DNA of 64,000 nucleotides from Rhodospirillales bacterium. GTDB lineage: Bacteria; Pseudomonadota; Alphaproteobacteria; Rhodospirillales; Casp-alpha2. Each line of letters opens with the position of its first letter. Within the stretch, counting starts at the first letter, position 1. Where the stretch lies: positions 78,831-142,830 of the forward strand of contig JAJFII010000031.1 of the NCBI GenBank assembly GCA_021775095.1. Direction: 5' to 3'. The notes under the pieces were generated by a model. The model was not told the DNA's origin, did not search any database, and saw only the letters and a list, made by a program, of their open reading frames with translations. Made by a program: the position numbers and the translations under genes. This document shows, in pieces, positions 1-8,529 of this stretch.

Positions 1-1188
1 CGATTGTGGCCTGAGTTGAAAAAAACCGATGGAAAATCCCGAATGGGCATCCAGCCCCTGGCCACTTTTAACCGAATAGCGGTCCTTGGCGCTTAAGTGA
101 TGCAATTGGATTTTGGCGGTTGGTCTGGCGTCGGATGGCGTCGTGCGGGCGAGGGCATGAACACTGGCACCGCTGGTCGCCATAAATCCCCGGCGCGTCA
201 GTAAATAATTCACGCCCATGGCCAGGGTTCGCAACCGACTGTTGAGGACGTCGTTCAGGGTAATGGGTTGTGTGCATTGAAAATTCAAACGCGACTGCAG
301 ATGATCGATCAGGTTTTCACCCACTTGCGGTGCATTGTAGAGGACCGGGATCCCCAGGGCGTTGAGCCGGTCGGCACCGCCAATGCCCGAAAGCTCGAGC
401 AATTGTGGCGATTTGATCGGTCCGGCGCTGAGCAGAATTTCCGCCCGGACGGAGACCTGCTCGATCCGGTTTTGGCGTTTGAATTCCACCCCCCGGGCCC
501 GTTGACCGTCAAAAAGCAGGCGCAGGACATGGGCGTTTGATCTCACGGTCAGATTTTTGGGAGGCGAGGATAAATAGCCTGCTGCGGTTCCGCAGCGACG
601 GCCTTTGTAGGCGGACATTTGCAGATATCCAACGCCTTCATAGGTGGCACCGTTATAGTCGGTATTTTCCGGTATTCCCCGATCCTGACAGGCGTTGATG
701 AAAGCCTCAGACAGGGGATCAGGGGTTTTCGATAGATCGGTGACTTTGATAGGGCCCTGGTCGCCGCGCAGACCCCGGTCGCTGGGATCGACACATTCGA
801 GTTTTTTGAAATAGGGCAGCAGGTCCTCATAACCCCATCCGTGATTGCCCAACTGTCGCCATTGATCGTATTCTGCCGGATCACCGCGGACATGCAACAT
901 GCCATTGACGGAGCTGGAGCCGCCGATCAGTTTGCCGTGCGGCCAATAGATTTCCTGACCAGCCAGACCGGCTTGGGCACAGGTTTTTGACGGCCAGATA
1001 TAACCGTCGTCGCTCAGGATTTTGCCAATGCCAATGGGTGTCGTCACCCAAAAATCATTGTGTCGGGCGGCACCCGCTTCCAGCAGAAGAACGGTGTTTT
1101 TCCCGTTCTCGGCGAGCCGCGATGCCAGCGCACATCCTGCAGACCCGGCACCAACGACAATATAGTCAAACACGTCAGATGGCATCAT
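1..1188 (-). CDS. GMC-family FAD-dependent oxidoreductase (choline/alcohol dehydrogenase-like), 3' part missing
   Basis: The reading frame is open from an ATG at 1188 to the left edge of the window, giving 396 N-terminal residues of a family that is usually about 530-560 long. An FAD-binding GAGSAG sits at residues 13-18, an acidic residue closes the Rossmann strand (LLLEAG, ~35-39), the GMC signature GGSS is at 89-92, and a second GMC-like signature (SAGPIKSPQLLELSGIG) follows near 260. There is no signal peptide, so it is cytoplasmic. GAGGAACAAT just upstream supplies the ribosome site; a second ATG follows immediately. Family members oxidise primary alcohols such as choline, glucose or polyethylene glycol; the substrate cannot be told here. 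It is divergent from the dehydrogenase at 1335. Confidence 0.9.
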   Translation of the reverse strand, partial: MMPSDVFDYIVVGAGSAGCALASRLAENGKNTVLLLEAGAARHNDFWVTTPIGIGKILSDDGYIWPSKTCAQAGLAGQEIYWPHGKLIGGSSSVNGMLHVRGDPAEYDQWRQLGNHGWGYEDLLPYFKKLECVDPSDRGLRGDQGPIKVTDLSKTPDPLSEAFINACQDRGIPENTDYNGATYEGVGYLQMSAYKGRRCGTAAGYLSSPPKNLTVRSNAHVLRLLFDGQRARGVEFKRQNRIEQVSVRAEILLSAGPIKSPQLLELSGIGGADRLNALGIPVLYNAPQVGENLIDHLQSRLNFQCTQPITLNDVLNSRLRTLAMGVNYLLTRRGFMATSGASVHALARTTPSDARPTAKIQLHHLSAKDRYSVKSGQGLDAHSGFSIGFFQLRPQS

Positions 1189-1334
1189 TTATTGTTCCTC
1201 AATTCCGGTGTGCCCCGTTGCAAAAAACCGGCGTTGCAATCGTCAATTGATAACGTGACAAATTAAATATGCCAACGATACTGTTTAAGGCCTTCATATC
1301 ATAACAAACGGGTTTATTCGAAAAGGGGATGGCA

Positions 1335-2234
1335 ATGAAAACAACCGATAGGGTTCTTGGGTTCATCGGGCTTGGTCAAATCGGGCGTCCTCTGGCCCTC
1401 CGGCTGGTGCGGGCGGGATTTAAAGTGGTGGTGTTTGACAAAAACCCGGATGCCCTTGTGGACGTGGCCGAATTGGCCAATGTCTCCGTTGCATTATCAA
1501 TTAGCGATTTGGCGCAGCGGGCAAATGTTGTGTTCACCTGTTTACCAAACGAAACCACAATCATCGAGGTCTATTGCGAAGCGGAGGGGATCCTAACAAA
1601 CGGCCCGACCGATTTGATTTCTTGTGAAATTTCGACGGTGACACCGGAACTGGCGAAAAAAATTCATGGCCTGCGAGCGGCTAAAAAGGGTGACCATTTC
1701 GAGTGTCCGGTTTTTGGCGGTGCCGGGGATGTTGACGCCGGCAATGCTTTTTTTGCCCTGTCCGGTAATCAACAGAAAACCGATCTGGTCACGCCCTACC
1801 TGTTGGCCATGGGCCGTGGCTACCAATATGTGGGAGGCAGTGGTTCGGCGAGTTTGATGAAGGTTTTGCAAAACAGTCTGGGTTATGGATATGCCCTTCT
1901 GACGGCCGAAATCCTTACTTTGTGCAGCAGTGCTGGTGGCGATACAAAACAATTTGTCGACCTGGTGAAAAAAGCCAAAGTGATGGGCTGGTCGAAATAT
2001 TTTGAGCTTTATGCGGAAGATCTGGTTTCCGGTCAAAAGTCCGGCACCGGCCCTTTGCAAATTGCTGCCAAGGATACACAGTTGTTGCAATCGATCATGC
2101 GCGATCAGCAGTTTATCGGGCCCATGCTGGCCGAAACCGTGCGTCTGTTCGAGCTGGCATCTGAACGGGGGATGGGCAAAGAAGAATTTACGGCGGTCAC
2201 CAAACTGGTCGAAGAATTTAGTCATAAATCGTAA
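1335..2234 (+). CDS. NAD(P)-dependent beta-hydroxyacid dehydrogenase (3-hydroxyisobutyrate dehydrogenase-like)
   Basis: A 299-residue protein of the beta-HAD family, which oxidises 3-hydroxyacids such as 3-hydroxyisobutyrate, tartronate semialdehyde or sulfolactaldehyde. Seen: dinucleotide motif GLGQIG at residues 12-17, an acidic residue (FDK, ~34-36) suggesting NAD preference, the substrate loop CPVFGGAGDVDAG (~124-136) and the expected catalytic Lys176 with Asn180 (LMKVLQN). I prefer the ATG at 1335 over the one at 1329 because the AAGGGG site ends at 1328, which gives normal spacing only to 1335. It is monocistronic, divergent from the GMC gene and convergent with the sulfatase. The substrate is unknown. 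Confidence 0.85.
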   Translation: MKTTDRVLGFIGLGQIGRPLALRLVRAGFKVVVFDKNPDALVDVAELANVSVALSISDLAQRANVVFTCLPNETTIIEVYCEAEGILTNGPTDLISCEISTVTPELAKKIHGLRAAKKGDHFECPVFGGAGDVDAGNAFFALSGNQQKTDLVTPYLLAMGRGYQYVGGSGSASLMKVLQNSLGYGYALLTAEILTLCSSAGGDTKQFVDLVKKAKVMGWSKYFELYAEDLVSGQKSGTGPLQIAAKDTQLLQSIMRDQQFIGPMLAETVRLFELASERGMGKEEFTAVTKLVEEFSHKS

Positions 2235-2345
2235 TCAACGGGCTCAGCATCATCCGGCAAATTGGCGGCAGCGGCACCAAATCGATGTTACCAACAGCCC
2301 AATTTCAGCCTTTTTCACCAGGGAAACGGCTGTAAAACAATTGTG

Positions 2346-3827
2346 CTATTCCCATTGTCGCCATTGATAGAGTTCCGCCATTAGTTGTTTTTTAAGGGCC
2401 GAATGATGTGGCTGATAGGCTAGGTTTTTGTGTTCGAAGGGATCGGTGGTTAGGTGATAAAGTTCATCCAGATCTCCCATGGGATCGTGAACCAGTTTCC
2501 ATTCTGCAGTTCTGATCATCGAACGGTCGCCCTCTGGTTCGCGGTATTTAACGGTTTTAAATAACGCCTTATGGCCGGACGGTGGATCCGTTTTGTTCAG
2601 AGCCTCCATGGTAAATGCCGGTCCTTTGGCACCATACAAAGAAAATCCATAGTCCTGATCCCTGGCTCCGGGGCAGGGTTGCAGGGGTTGTCCGTCAAGA
2701 CCCGCGGGCAGGTTCAGTCCCTGCAGCTGGAAAAGCGTGGGCACGATATCCAATAGGCTTACGGGCGATGAAACCACATGGCCCTTTGGCAGTTGGTTGG
2801 GGGCAACAACAATCATCGGAATACGCACCAGGCAATCATATAACACGCCGCCTTTCGCCGCCATTTGATGTTCGCCGGCAAAGTCGCCGTGGTCGGAACA
2901 AAAAACCAGGAGGGTATTTTCCAGCTGATGGGTTTCTTCCAGGGTATCGAGCAGGCGGTTGATGAGCCTGTCGATATGCAGCACGTTCGCGTGGTAAGCC
3001 GTTACGATGTCTTTTAGGTTATCAATATGTTCGTCCGGCCACCGCATGATCTGGCTTAAAATCCGGTTTCGCATGGGCATGTCATCGCCGAGAACCGGAC
3101 CGGGTGGCGGCAATTCAATATTCTGTGCACGCGCTTCGTCAAAATAATGTTTGGGTGTCTCATAAGGAACGTGGGGGTCGGGCAGGGACAACCAGAGCAC
3201 AAATGGTTTGCGATGGGATTGCCGAATATAAGCGTCGGCCTGGTTGGACAGCAGTCCGGTGCTGTAATGGCGGTCCTCAAAATTCGTTGCCGCATAGGTT
3301 GAAGCGCCGCCCGTGGGTGGCGGCATGGCATTGCGAACCGCATGGGCGGCGGTTACTTTATCCGCGTCCTCCACCCAGGCCATTCCCTTCGGTGATTGCG
3401 CCACGTCGGCACCTTCCTTAAACCCGTAATGGGCCAAATTGTCCTTAAAACCGTAGTGCTCAATTTCGCACCAGACATCAAACAGGTCGTAATCGGATTG
3501 TTCGCAAAAGCAGTGGTTCTTGCCCAATAAGGCCAATTCATAACCGGCCGCTTTCCACCAGTGTGCGGCATGGGGGATGCCGGAGGGCATGGGTGTTTTG
3601 TTGACGGTACTGCCGGTGCGGTGCGGGTTCTGGGCCGTCCACATGGCGACCCGCGCCGGTACACAAAGCGGATGCGGTGTTGTTGCGTTTTCGTAGCGCA
3701 CTCCCAATTTCGCCATCCGCTCAAGGCCGGGCGTTCGAATGCCGTACTGGCTGTACAGATGCGACGCCGTTGCTTTCATCTGGTCGGCCATAATGAGGAT
3801 GGTGTTGGCGGGGGTTTTGTTTGGCAT
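2346..3827 (-). CDS. Cytoplasmic type I sulfatase
   Basis: A 493-residue arylsulfatase-family hydrolase. The formylglycine motif C55-V-P-A-R59 is present within HPLCVPAR, with a metal-binding Asp near residue 15 (IMADQM), a GKNHC lysine/histidine segment and the C-terminal metal motif SDHGD. The cysteine must be converted to formylglycine, and a maturase is encoded at 11299. There is no signal peptide. The ATG at 3827 is preceded by GAGGA and lies 1 nt after the IclR stop codon, so the two genes are one transcript. A longer frame begins upstream but would overlap the regulator. The likely role is hydrolysis of a sulfate ester on an imported sugar; the exact ester is unknown. Confidence 0.88.
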   Translation of the reverse strand: MPNKTPANTILIMADQMKATASHLYSQYGIRTPGLERMAKLGVRYENATTPHPLCVPARVAMWTAQNPHRTGSTVNKTPMPSGIPHAAHWWKAAGYELALLGKNHCFCEQSDYDLFDVWCEIEHYGFKDNLAHYGFKEGADVAQSPKGMAWVEDADKVTAAHAVRNAMPPPTGGASTYAATNFEDRHYSTGLLSNQADAYIRQSHRKPFVLWLSLPDPHVPYETPKHYFDEARAQNIELPPPGPVLGDDMPMRNRILSQIMRWPDEHIDNLKDIVTAYHANVLHIDRLINRLLDTLEETHQLENTLLVFCSDHGDFAGEHQMAAKGGVLYDCLVRIPMIVVAPNQLPKGHVVSSPVSLLDIVPTLFQLQGLNLPAGLDGQPLQPCPGARDQDYGFSLYGAKGPAFTMEALNKTDPPSGHKALFKTVKYREPEGDRSMIRTAEWKLVHDPMGDLDELYHLTTDPFEHKNLAYQPHHSALKKQLMAELYQWRQWE

Positions 3828-3828
3828 A

Positions 3829-4656
3829 TTAGTCCTCGATCGGTTCACGTCTGCGGTTGCTATATTGCCTGGAAATCCTGTCTGCATGATGACGAAGGCG
3901 GGCGGCGATTTTTTTCAAGTCGGTATTTTTAAGATGTACGTAATGCAAAACCGGCGAGGTGATTGCTGCAATACAATCGCCGCGCTCCAGATCGAGGACG
4001 GGTGCGGAAAGGCCCGTTACACCAATGGAAAAGCCATCTTTCATGATGCTGTAACCCAGTGTTTGAATTTCCTTGATGGCCTTGTGGAACTCATTTGCCA
4101 GTTCAGCACCATCGGATTTTTTTACTGCCGCCAGGGTCGACTTAATCTCATCGGGGCGGGAAAAGGCGGTAATGCAACGGCCCGATGGGGCATGCACCAA
4201 CGGCAAGTGATGGCCGACGCGGACAGCGATGCCGACGTTAACCGGCGATTCTACCCGGGAAATAACAACCACTTCATTGCCGGATTTTACCGAGAGGTGG
4301 CAGGCATTTAAACATTCGCGGGCAAACTCTTCCATGGCAGGAATGGCAATTGCCATCAGATTTTTTTTCTTAGGCCGGTTCAGTCCCAAATGAAAAAGTT
4401 TATCGGTCAGCAGAAAATTGTCGGTATCTGCAATGCGTCCGACGAAACCGCGATCCTCCAGGACCGACACCATGCGAAAAATTTCGTTGTTTGATTTGCC
4501 AATGCCCGAGGCGATGGATGTGAGGTTTTCGCCGCGCTCGCGCCCGGAAAGATACTCAATGATATCAAGGCCTTTTTCCAAAGCGGGAGCAGAATATTTG
4601 GATTTTTTGGCCACGGGCGGCACCTTTCTTTCACGCGAACGGACTGTGGTTGTCAT
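3829..4656 (-). CDS. IclR-family transcriptional regulator
   Basis: A 275-residue regulator with an N-terminal winged helix (about residues 22-85, ending in SNNEIFRMVSVLEDRGFV) and a C-terminal IclR effector domain (about 95-260, with the typical HAPSGRCITAF segment). IclR proteins bind small carboxylates or sugar derivatives and often sit beside the catabolic operon they control. This gene lies between the sulfatase, which it precedes by 1 nt, and the divergent ABC operon that starts at 4824. It most likely controls both. A palindrome at 4731-4740 is a candidate operator. No strong ribosome site is visible, so the start could be internal. Confidence 0.88.
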   Translation of the reverse strand: MTTTVRSRERKVPPVAKKSKYSAPALEKGLDIIEYLSGRERGENLTSIASGIGKSNNEIFRMVSVLEDRGFVGRIADTDNFLLTDKLFHLGLNRPKKKNLMAIAIPAMEEFARECLNACHLSVKSGNEVVVISRVESPVNVGIAVRVGHHLPLVHAPSGRCITAFSRPDEIKSTLAAVKKSDGAELANEFHKAIKEIQTLGYSIMKDGFSIGVTGLSAPVLDLERGDCIAAITSPVLHYVHLKNTDLKKIAARLRHHADRISRQYSNRRREPIED

Positions 4657-4707
4657 TTACATCAGGCCAGGACCAATAGCGAGCAGCGTTGGTAATTAAA
4701 AAATAGG

Positions 4708-4740
4708 TTGACAAATTCATTCAAAATTAATCATATATGA
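4708..4740 (+). promoter_or_regulatory. Putative promoter and IclR operator of the sugar-sulfate ABC operon
   Basis: In the AT-rich gap between iclR and the ATPase gene, a perfect TTGACA (4708-4713) is followed after 17 nt by TCATAT, a poor -10. This overlaps the perfect 10-bp palindrome TCATATATGA at 4731-4740. A symmetric site on the -10 suits repression by the adjacent IclR protein. Sequence inspection only. Confidence 0.4.
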
Positions 4741-4823
4741 AATCAGTTTTATATATAAATAATAGCACTTAAAATAAAAAGTCAAAAGATATAATGCCCC
4801 GCAGGCGAGGACGCTGAAAACCG

Positions 4824-5900
4824 ATGGCCGCCATTACCCTTACAAATCTGTCAAAGGCCTTTGGCCCGGTTAAAGTCCTGAAAGATATCAACCTGACAAT
4901 TGCCGACCAGGAATTTTGCGTCCTGGTTGGACCTTCGGGATGTGGAAAATCAACGCTGCTGCGGATGATCGCCGGCCTCGAAGAAGTGCAGGCCGGGACC
5001 ATTGAACTGGGGGGCGAAATTGTTAACGATCTGCGCCCGCGCGATCGTAATCTGGCCATGGTTTTTCAAAGTTATGCCCTTTACCCCCACAAAACCGTCA
5101 AAGAAAACCTAAGTTTCAGCCTCAAAATGCACAAATATAAAAAAGATGAAATTGATACCCGTGTACAAAAAGTTGCAGAAACCCTGGGTCTGGATGTTTT
5201 GTTGGGACGCCGCCCGGGTCAGTTGTCGGGCGGCCAGCGCCAGCGGGTGGCCATGGGCCGGGCCATGGTCCGTGACCCGGGCGTTTTTCTTTTTGATGAA
5301 CCCTTGTCTAATCTGGATGCGAAATTGCGGGTTCAAATGCGCACGGAAATTCGTGATCTGCATCAGCGTATTGGGGCCACATCGGTTTATGTAACCCACG
5401 ACCAAATCGAAGCCATGACCATGGCCGATCGAATCGTCATCATGAACAATGGGGTGATCGAACAAGCCGGGCCTCCCCTCGAGCTATTCGATAATCCGGC
5501 TAATATTTTTGTCGCAACGTTTTTAGGGGCACCTTCCATTAATTTGTTTGAGGGCCGTGTCATTGCCAATCAGGGGACTTCGGCCGTCCGTCTGGTTGAT
5601 GGCAGTTTGATCCCCCTGCCGGAATTCGCTTCCTCCCTGCATGATGCGGCCGTATTCCTCGGGGTACGACCGCATCATTTGCAGGTCGATCCAGATAACG
5701 GGCCGATAAAGGCGACCGTAAAAGTCATCGAACCGACCGGTGTTGAAACCTTTGTATTTTCTGATTTTGCCGGCCAGGAAATCGCCTGTCAGGTGGTTCG
5801 TCAGGCGGCGCCTAAACAAAAAGATAAAATCCGCCTGTCCGTGGTCACGGAGGGAATTTTGCTGTTCGATATGGCAACCGGGGAGCGGCTGAACGGATGA
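4824..5900 (+). CDS. ABC transporter ATP-binding protein, sugar type (MalK/UgpC-like)
   Basis: A 358-residue cytoplasmic ATPase of a CUT1-type sugar importer. Walker A GPSGCGKST is at residues 36-44, followed by a Q-loop (VFQSYALYP), the signature LSGGQRQR, Walker B FLFDEPLSNLD and the switch His in VTHDQ. The C-terminal ~120 residues form the MalK-type TOBE/OB extension, which in this family contacts regulators. It overlaps the following SDR by ATGA and is the first gene of an operon continuing to 13292. It would energise the permeases at 6716 and 7606. The substrate is inferred from context as a sulfated sugar. Confidence 0.93.
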   Translation: MAAITLTNLSKAFGPVKVLKDINLTIADQEFCVLVGPSGCGKSTLLRMIAGLEEVQAGTIELGGEIVNDLRPRDRNLAMVFQSYALYPHKTVKENLSFSLKMHKYKKDEIDTRVQKVAETLGLDVLLGRRPGQLSGGQRQRVAMGRAMVRDPGVFLFDEPLSNLDAKLRVQMRTEIRDLHQRIGATSVYVTHDQIEAMTMADRIVIMNNGVIEQAGPPLELFDNPANIFVATFLGAPSINLFEGRVIANQGTSAVRLVDGSLIPLPEFASSLHDAAVFLGVRPHHLQVDPDNGPIKATVKVIEPTGVETFVFSDFAGQEIACQVVRQAAPKQKDKIRLSVVTEGILLFDMATGERLNG

Positions 5901-6715
5901 GCCTGTTAAATACAAACCAATTTGAAGGTAAAACGGCTTTGGTAACAGGCGGGGCCGGGGGGATCGGCTGGGCAACGGCCTGTGCGCTGGCGTCGGCGGG
6001 AACAAACGTGGCCATTTGCAATCGCCTGGGCACAACACTGGATGCGGCAGAGGGGCGCATCGAGGCCGCAGGTTATAAAAATATCACCTGTTTTGAGGCA
6101 GATGTTTCGTCGCAGGCCGACATGAAAAAGTTATTTGCGGCACTGACAAAACAATATGGCCGGTTGAATTATTTGGTTAACAACGCCGGGATCGATAGTT
6201 TTTGTGATCTGCAAGACTTTTCCATAAGGGAATTCCGGCGGGTCCTGGATATTAATGTGTCGTCGGTTTTTATTGCGCTTTCGGAAGGTTTGTCCCTGTT
6301 ACGCGATGCCGCCAATGCGGCTGTTGTTAATGTGGGATCCGTGCACGGTCATGTGACCACGTCGGGTCGTGCCGATTATGTCACGTCCAAAACCGCGCTG
6401 ATTGGTGCCACCCGAGCCCTGGCGCTTGATCTGGCGGAATTTGGCATTCGCATAAATATGGTATCTCCTGGTGCCATTGAGACGCCGATGTTAACCCGCG
6501 GCTGGCAAAAAAAAGCGCCAAACACCGAACTGGCAGAACTCAAGCGCCGGGCGGGACGGCAACATCCCTGTGGCCGCATCGGTGACCCCCGTGACGTCGC
6601 CCAGGCCATTCGGTTCCTGTTAAGCGAAGAAGCTTCCTTTATTACCGGCGCGGATTTGCTGGTAGATGGTGGCATGCATGCAAAACTCGCGATTTCCAGC
6701 ATTTGGGAGGAATGA
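5897..6715 (+). CDS. SDR-family oxidoreductase
   Basis: A 272-residue classical short-chain dehydrogenase/reductase. Cofactor motif TGGAGGIG is at residues 17-24, NNAG at 95-98, and the catalytic Ser148, Tyr161 and Lys165 are all present (YVTSK). The C-terminal SFITGADLLVDGG is typical of the family. The arrangement, inside an ABC sugar operon and overlapping the ATPase gene by 4 nt, points to oxidation of the imported sugar. L-fucose and L-rhamnose dehydrogenases of non-phosphorylative pathways belong to this superfamily, but substrate cannot be assigned by sequence alone. Confidence 0.9.
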   Translation: MSLLNTNQFEGKTALVTGGAGGIGWATACALASAGTNVAICNRLGTTLDAAEGRIEAAGYKNITCFEADVSSQADMKKLFAALTKQYGRLNYLVNNAGIDSFCDLQDFSIREFRRVLDINVSSVFIALSEGLSLLRDAANAAVVNVGSVHGHVTTSGRADYVTSKTALIGATRALALDLAEFGIRINMVSPGAIETPMLTRGWQKKAPNTELAELKRRAGRQHPCGRIGDPRDVAQAIRFLLSEEASFITGADLLVDGGMHAKLAISSIWEE

Positions 6716-7606
6716 ATGTTATATCGCGTTAAAAAGGACCCGTGGTTTTTCGCAGTATTGGTCCTGCCGGCGGCGTTGGTTGTCGGGTTTTTGATCCTGT
6801 ATCCGGTGCTTAACGGCATTTATCTCAGTTTTACCGATGCCAGTCCCCTGCGCCAAGGCGCACATAAGTTCGTCGGTTTCGAAAATTATACCTATCTGTT
6901 TGAGGATGAGGTTTATTACGCCTCCATATTTAATACCAGTTACATTGTTTTTGTCTCTTCCGCCCTGGCCGTGATCATGGGATTTTTGATCGCCCTGCTG
7001 CTTCATTTCGGCGTCAAAAGGTTCGCACCGCTGTTTCGGGCTCTGGTTTTCCAGGTCTGGGTCGTGCCGTGGATCTGCATCACCATTCTTTGGGGCTGGA
7101 TGTTCAACAAGGAATACGGTCTGGTCAATTACCTGATGACGGCGTCCGGTATCACCGAAAGCAATATGGATATTCTGTTCCATGAAACCGGGGCGCAATG
7201 GGTGATGATCGCCGGTTTCACGTGGCGCTCTATTCCTTTTTTGATGGTCATCGCCCTGGCTGGGCTGCAGTCCATATCAACGGAAATTATTGAAGCGTCG
7301 GAACTGGATGGGGCACGGTTTTTGAACCGCATTGGCCATATTATCATCCCGATGATCCGCAACGTTTTGATGGTCGCCCTGCTTCTCGATTCCGTTCGGT
7401 TTTTCCAGGAAATGACGTTGCCGTTATTGCTCACCCAGGGAGGGCCGATCAATGCAACCATGGTATTGAGCCTCTTTACCTATCAACTGGCCTTTGAAAA
7501 CTGGGATTTTGCCCTGGCCTCTGCGGCCGGGACCATCTGGCTGCTGTTTTTAATTTCCATTGCCTGGCTGGTTTTACGCTATGGCATACGCAAAGAGCAC
7601 GTATAG
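6716..7606 (+). CDS. ABC sugar transporter permease (MalF-like)
   Basis: A 296-residue inner-membrane protein with about six hydrophobic segments, the first at residues ~10-32. The ATPase-contact EAA loop reads ASELDGARFLNRIGHIIIP, about 60 residues before the end. It starts directly after the SDR stop codon with a strong GGAGG ribosome site. It pairs with the permease at 7606 to form the channel of the importer fed by the binding protein at 8530. Confidence 0.92.
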   Translation: MLYRVKKDPWFFAVLVLPAALVVGFLILYPVLNGIYLSFTDASPLRQGAHKFVGFENYTYLFEDEVYYASIFNTSYIVFVSSALAVIMGFLIALLLHFGVKRFAPLFRALVFQVWVVPWICITILWGWMFNKEYGLVNYLMTASGITESNMDILFHETGAQWVMIAGFTWRSIPFLMVIALAGLQSISTEIIEASELDGARFLNRIGHIIIPMIRNVLMVALLLDSVRFFQEMTLPLLLTQGGPINATMVLSLFTYQLAFENWDFALASAAGTIWLLFLISIAWLVLRYGIRKEHV

Positions 7607-8460
7607 TGAGTACCAAACCCTCATCAGCCGTCTTCAATTACCGCAAAATAAATGCCCTGGCGGCCTATACCCTCGCCATCAGTGCCTTTGCTTTTTTGCT
7701 GCTGCCAATTTACTGGCTGGTGGTGACGTCTTTTAAACCCATTGAAGCGCTGTTTGTCGTTCCGCCGGAAATGTGGCCGCACGAATTTACCTTCAAAAAC
7801 TATGTAAACCAGTTTGATACCCGGCTGATCCAATTGTTCCAAAACAGCCTGATTGTAAGCGGTGCGGCGGCAATTCTGTCGACCTTTGCCGGATCTTTGT
7901 GTGCCTATGCCATATCGCGATTTTACTTTCGTTTCAAAAGCGCACTTTTGCTGTTTTTTTTGGCGTCCATGGCATTCCCTGTCCCCATGCTGATGATCAC
8001 CATGTATTCGACCTTTAACCAACTCGGCATCCTCGACACTTATTGGGCGTTAATTTTGGGCAACACGGCCATGGGTTTGCCCCTGTCGGTTTGGTTGATG
8101 ACCAATTTTATCGATCAGATCCCAACGGATATGGAAGAAGCGGCTTTGCTTGACGGGGCCTCGCCGTTCGCGGTGCTCATGCATATCGTATTGCCCATGG
8201 TCCGTCCGGGTCTGGCGGCGTCCGGGATTTTTGTCTTTGTCACCTCGTGGAACGAACTTTTGATGGGCCTGACCTTTGTCAGTTCGCTGGAGGTCCGGAC
8301 CTTGCCGGCCGGGATCACCTTGGCTTTCCTCGGCGAATTTGAAGGCGATTGGTCAGAAATGATGGCCCTGGCTGTAATGGTAACCCTGCCCGTGTTCCTG
8401 TTGTTTATGGTGATGCAGAAGTCAATTCTAAAAGGCATGACGGCCGGCGCACTGAAATAA
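7606..8460 (+). CDS. ABC sugar transporter permease (MalG-like)
   Basis: A 284-residue second permease with six predicted membrane segments and the EAA loop EEAALLDGASPFAVLMHIVLP. It starts at a GTG that shares one base with the stop codon of the preceding permease (TAGTG), so translation is coupled. It belongs to the CUT1 MalG class, which carries the inward short C-terminus (here ILKGMTAGALK). It is part of the 4824-13292 operon. Confidence 0.92.
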   Translation: MSTKPSSAVFNYRKINALAAYTLAISAFAFLLLPIYWLVVTSFKPIEALFVVPPEMWPHEFTFKNYVNQFDTRLIQLFQNSLIVSGAAAILSTFAGSLCAYAISRFYFRFKSALLLFFLASMAFPVPMLMITMYSTFNQLGILDTYWALILGNTAMGLPLSVWLMTNFIDQIPTDMEEAALLDGASPFAVLMHIVLPMVRPGLAASGIFVFVTSWNELLMGLTFVSSLEVRTLPAGITLAFLGEFEGDWSEMMALAVMVTLPVFLLFMVMQKSILKGMTAGALK

Positions 8461-8529
8461 TAATCAATCAAGAAACGACATTACCAAGAAACCACTGAAC
8501 CTAGAAACGACGGAAACAAGGAGAAGACA

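Noticed and set aside
1593..2225. Long antisense frame opposite the beta-hydroxyacid dehydrogenase
   Set aside because: It shadows a gene with complete family motifs and has no recognisable domain of its own.
2346..3827. Choline sulfatase (BetC) together with the GMC gene as choline dehydrogenase
   Set aside because: The sulfatase does not show a BetC-like sequence around its active site, and the operon context points to sugars; the GMC gene is also separated by another gene.
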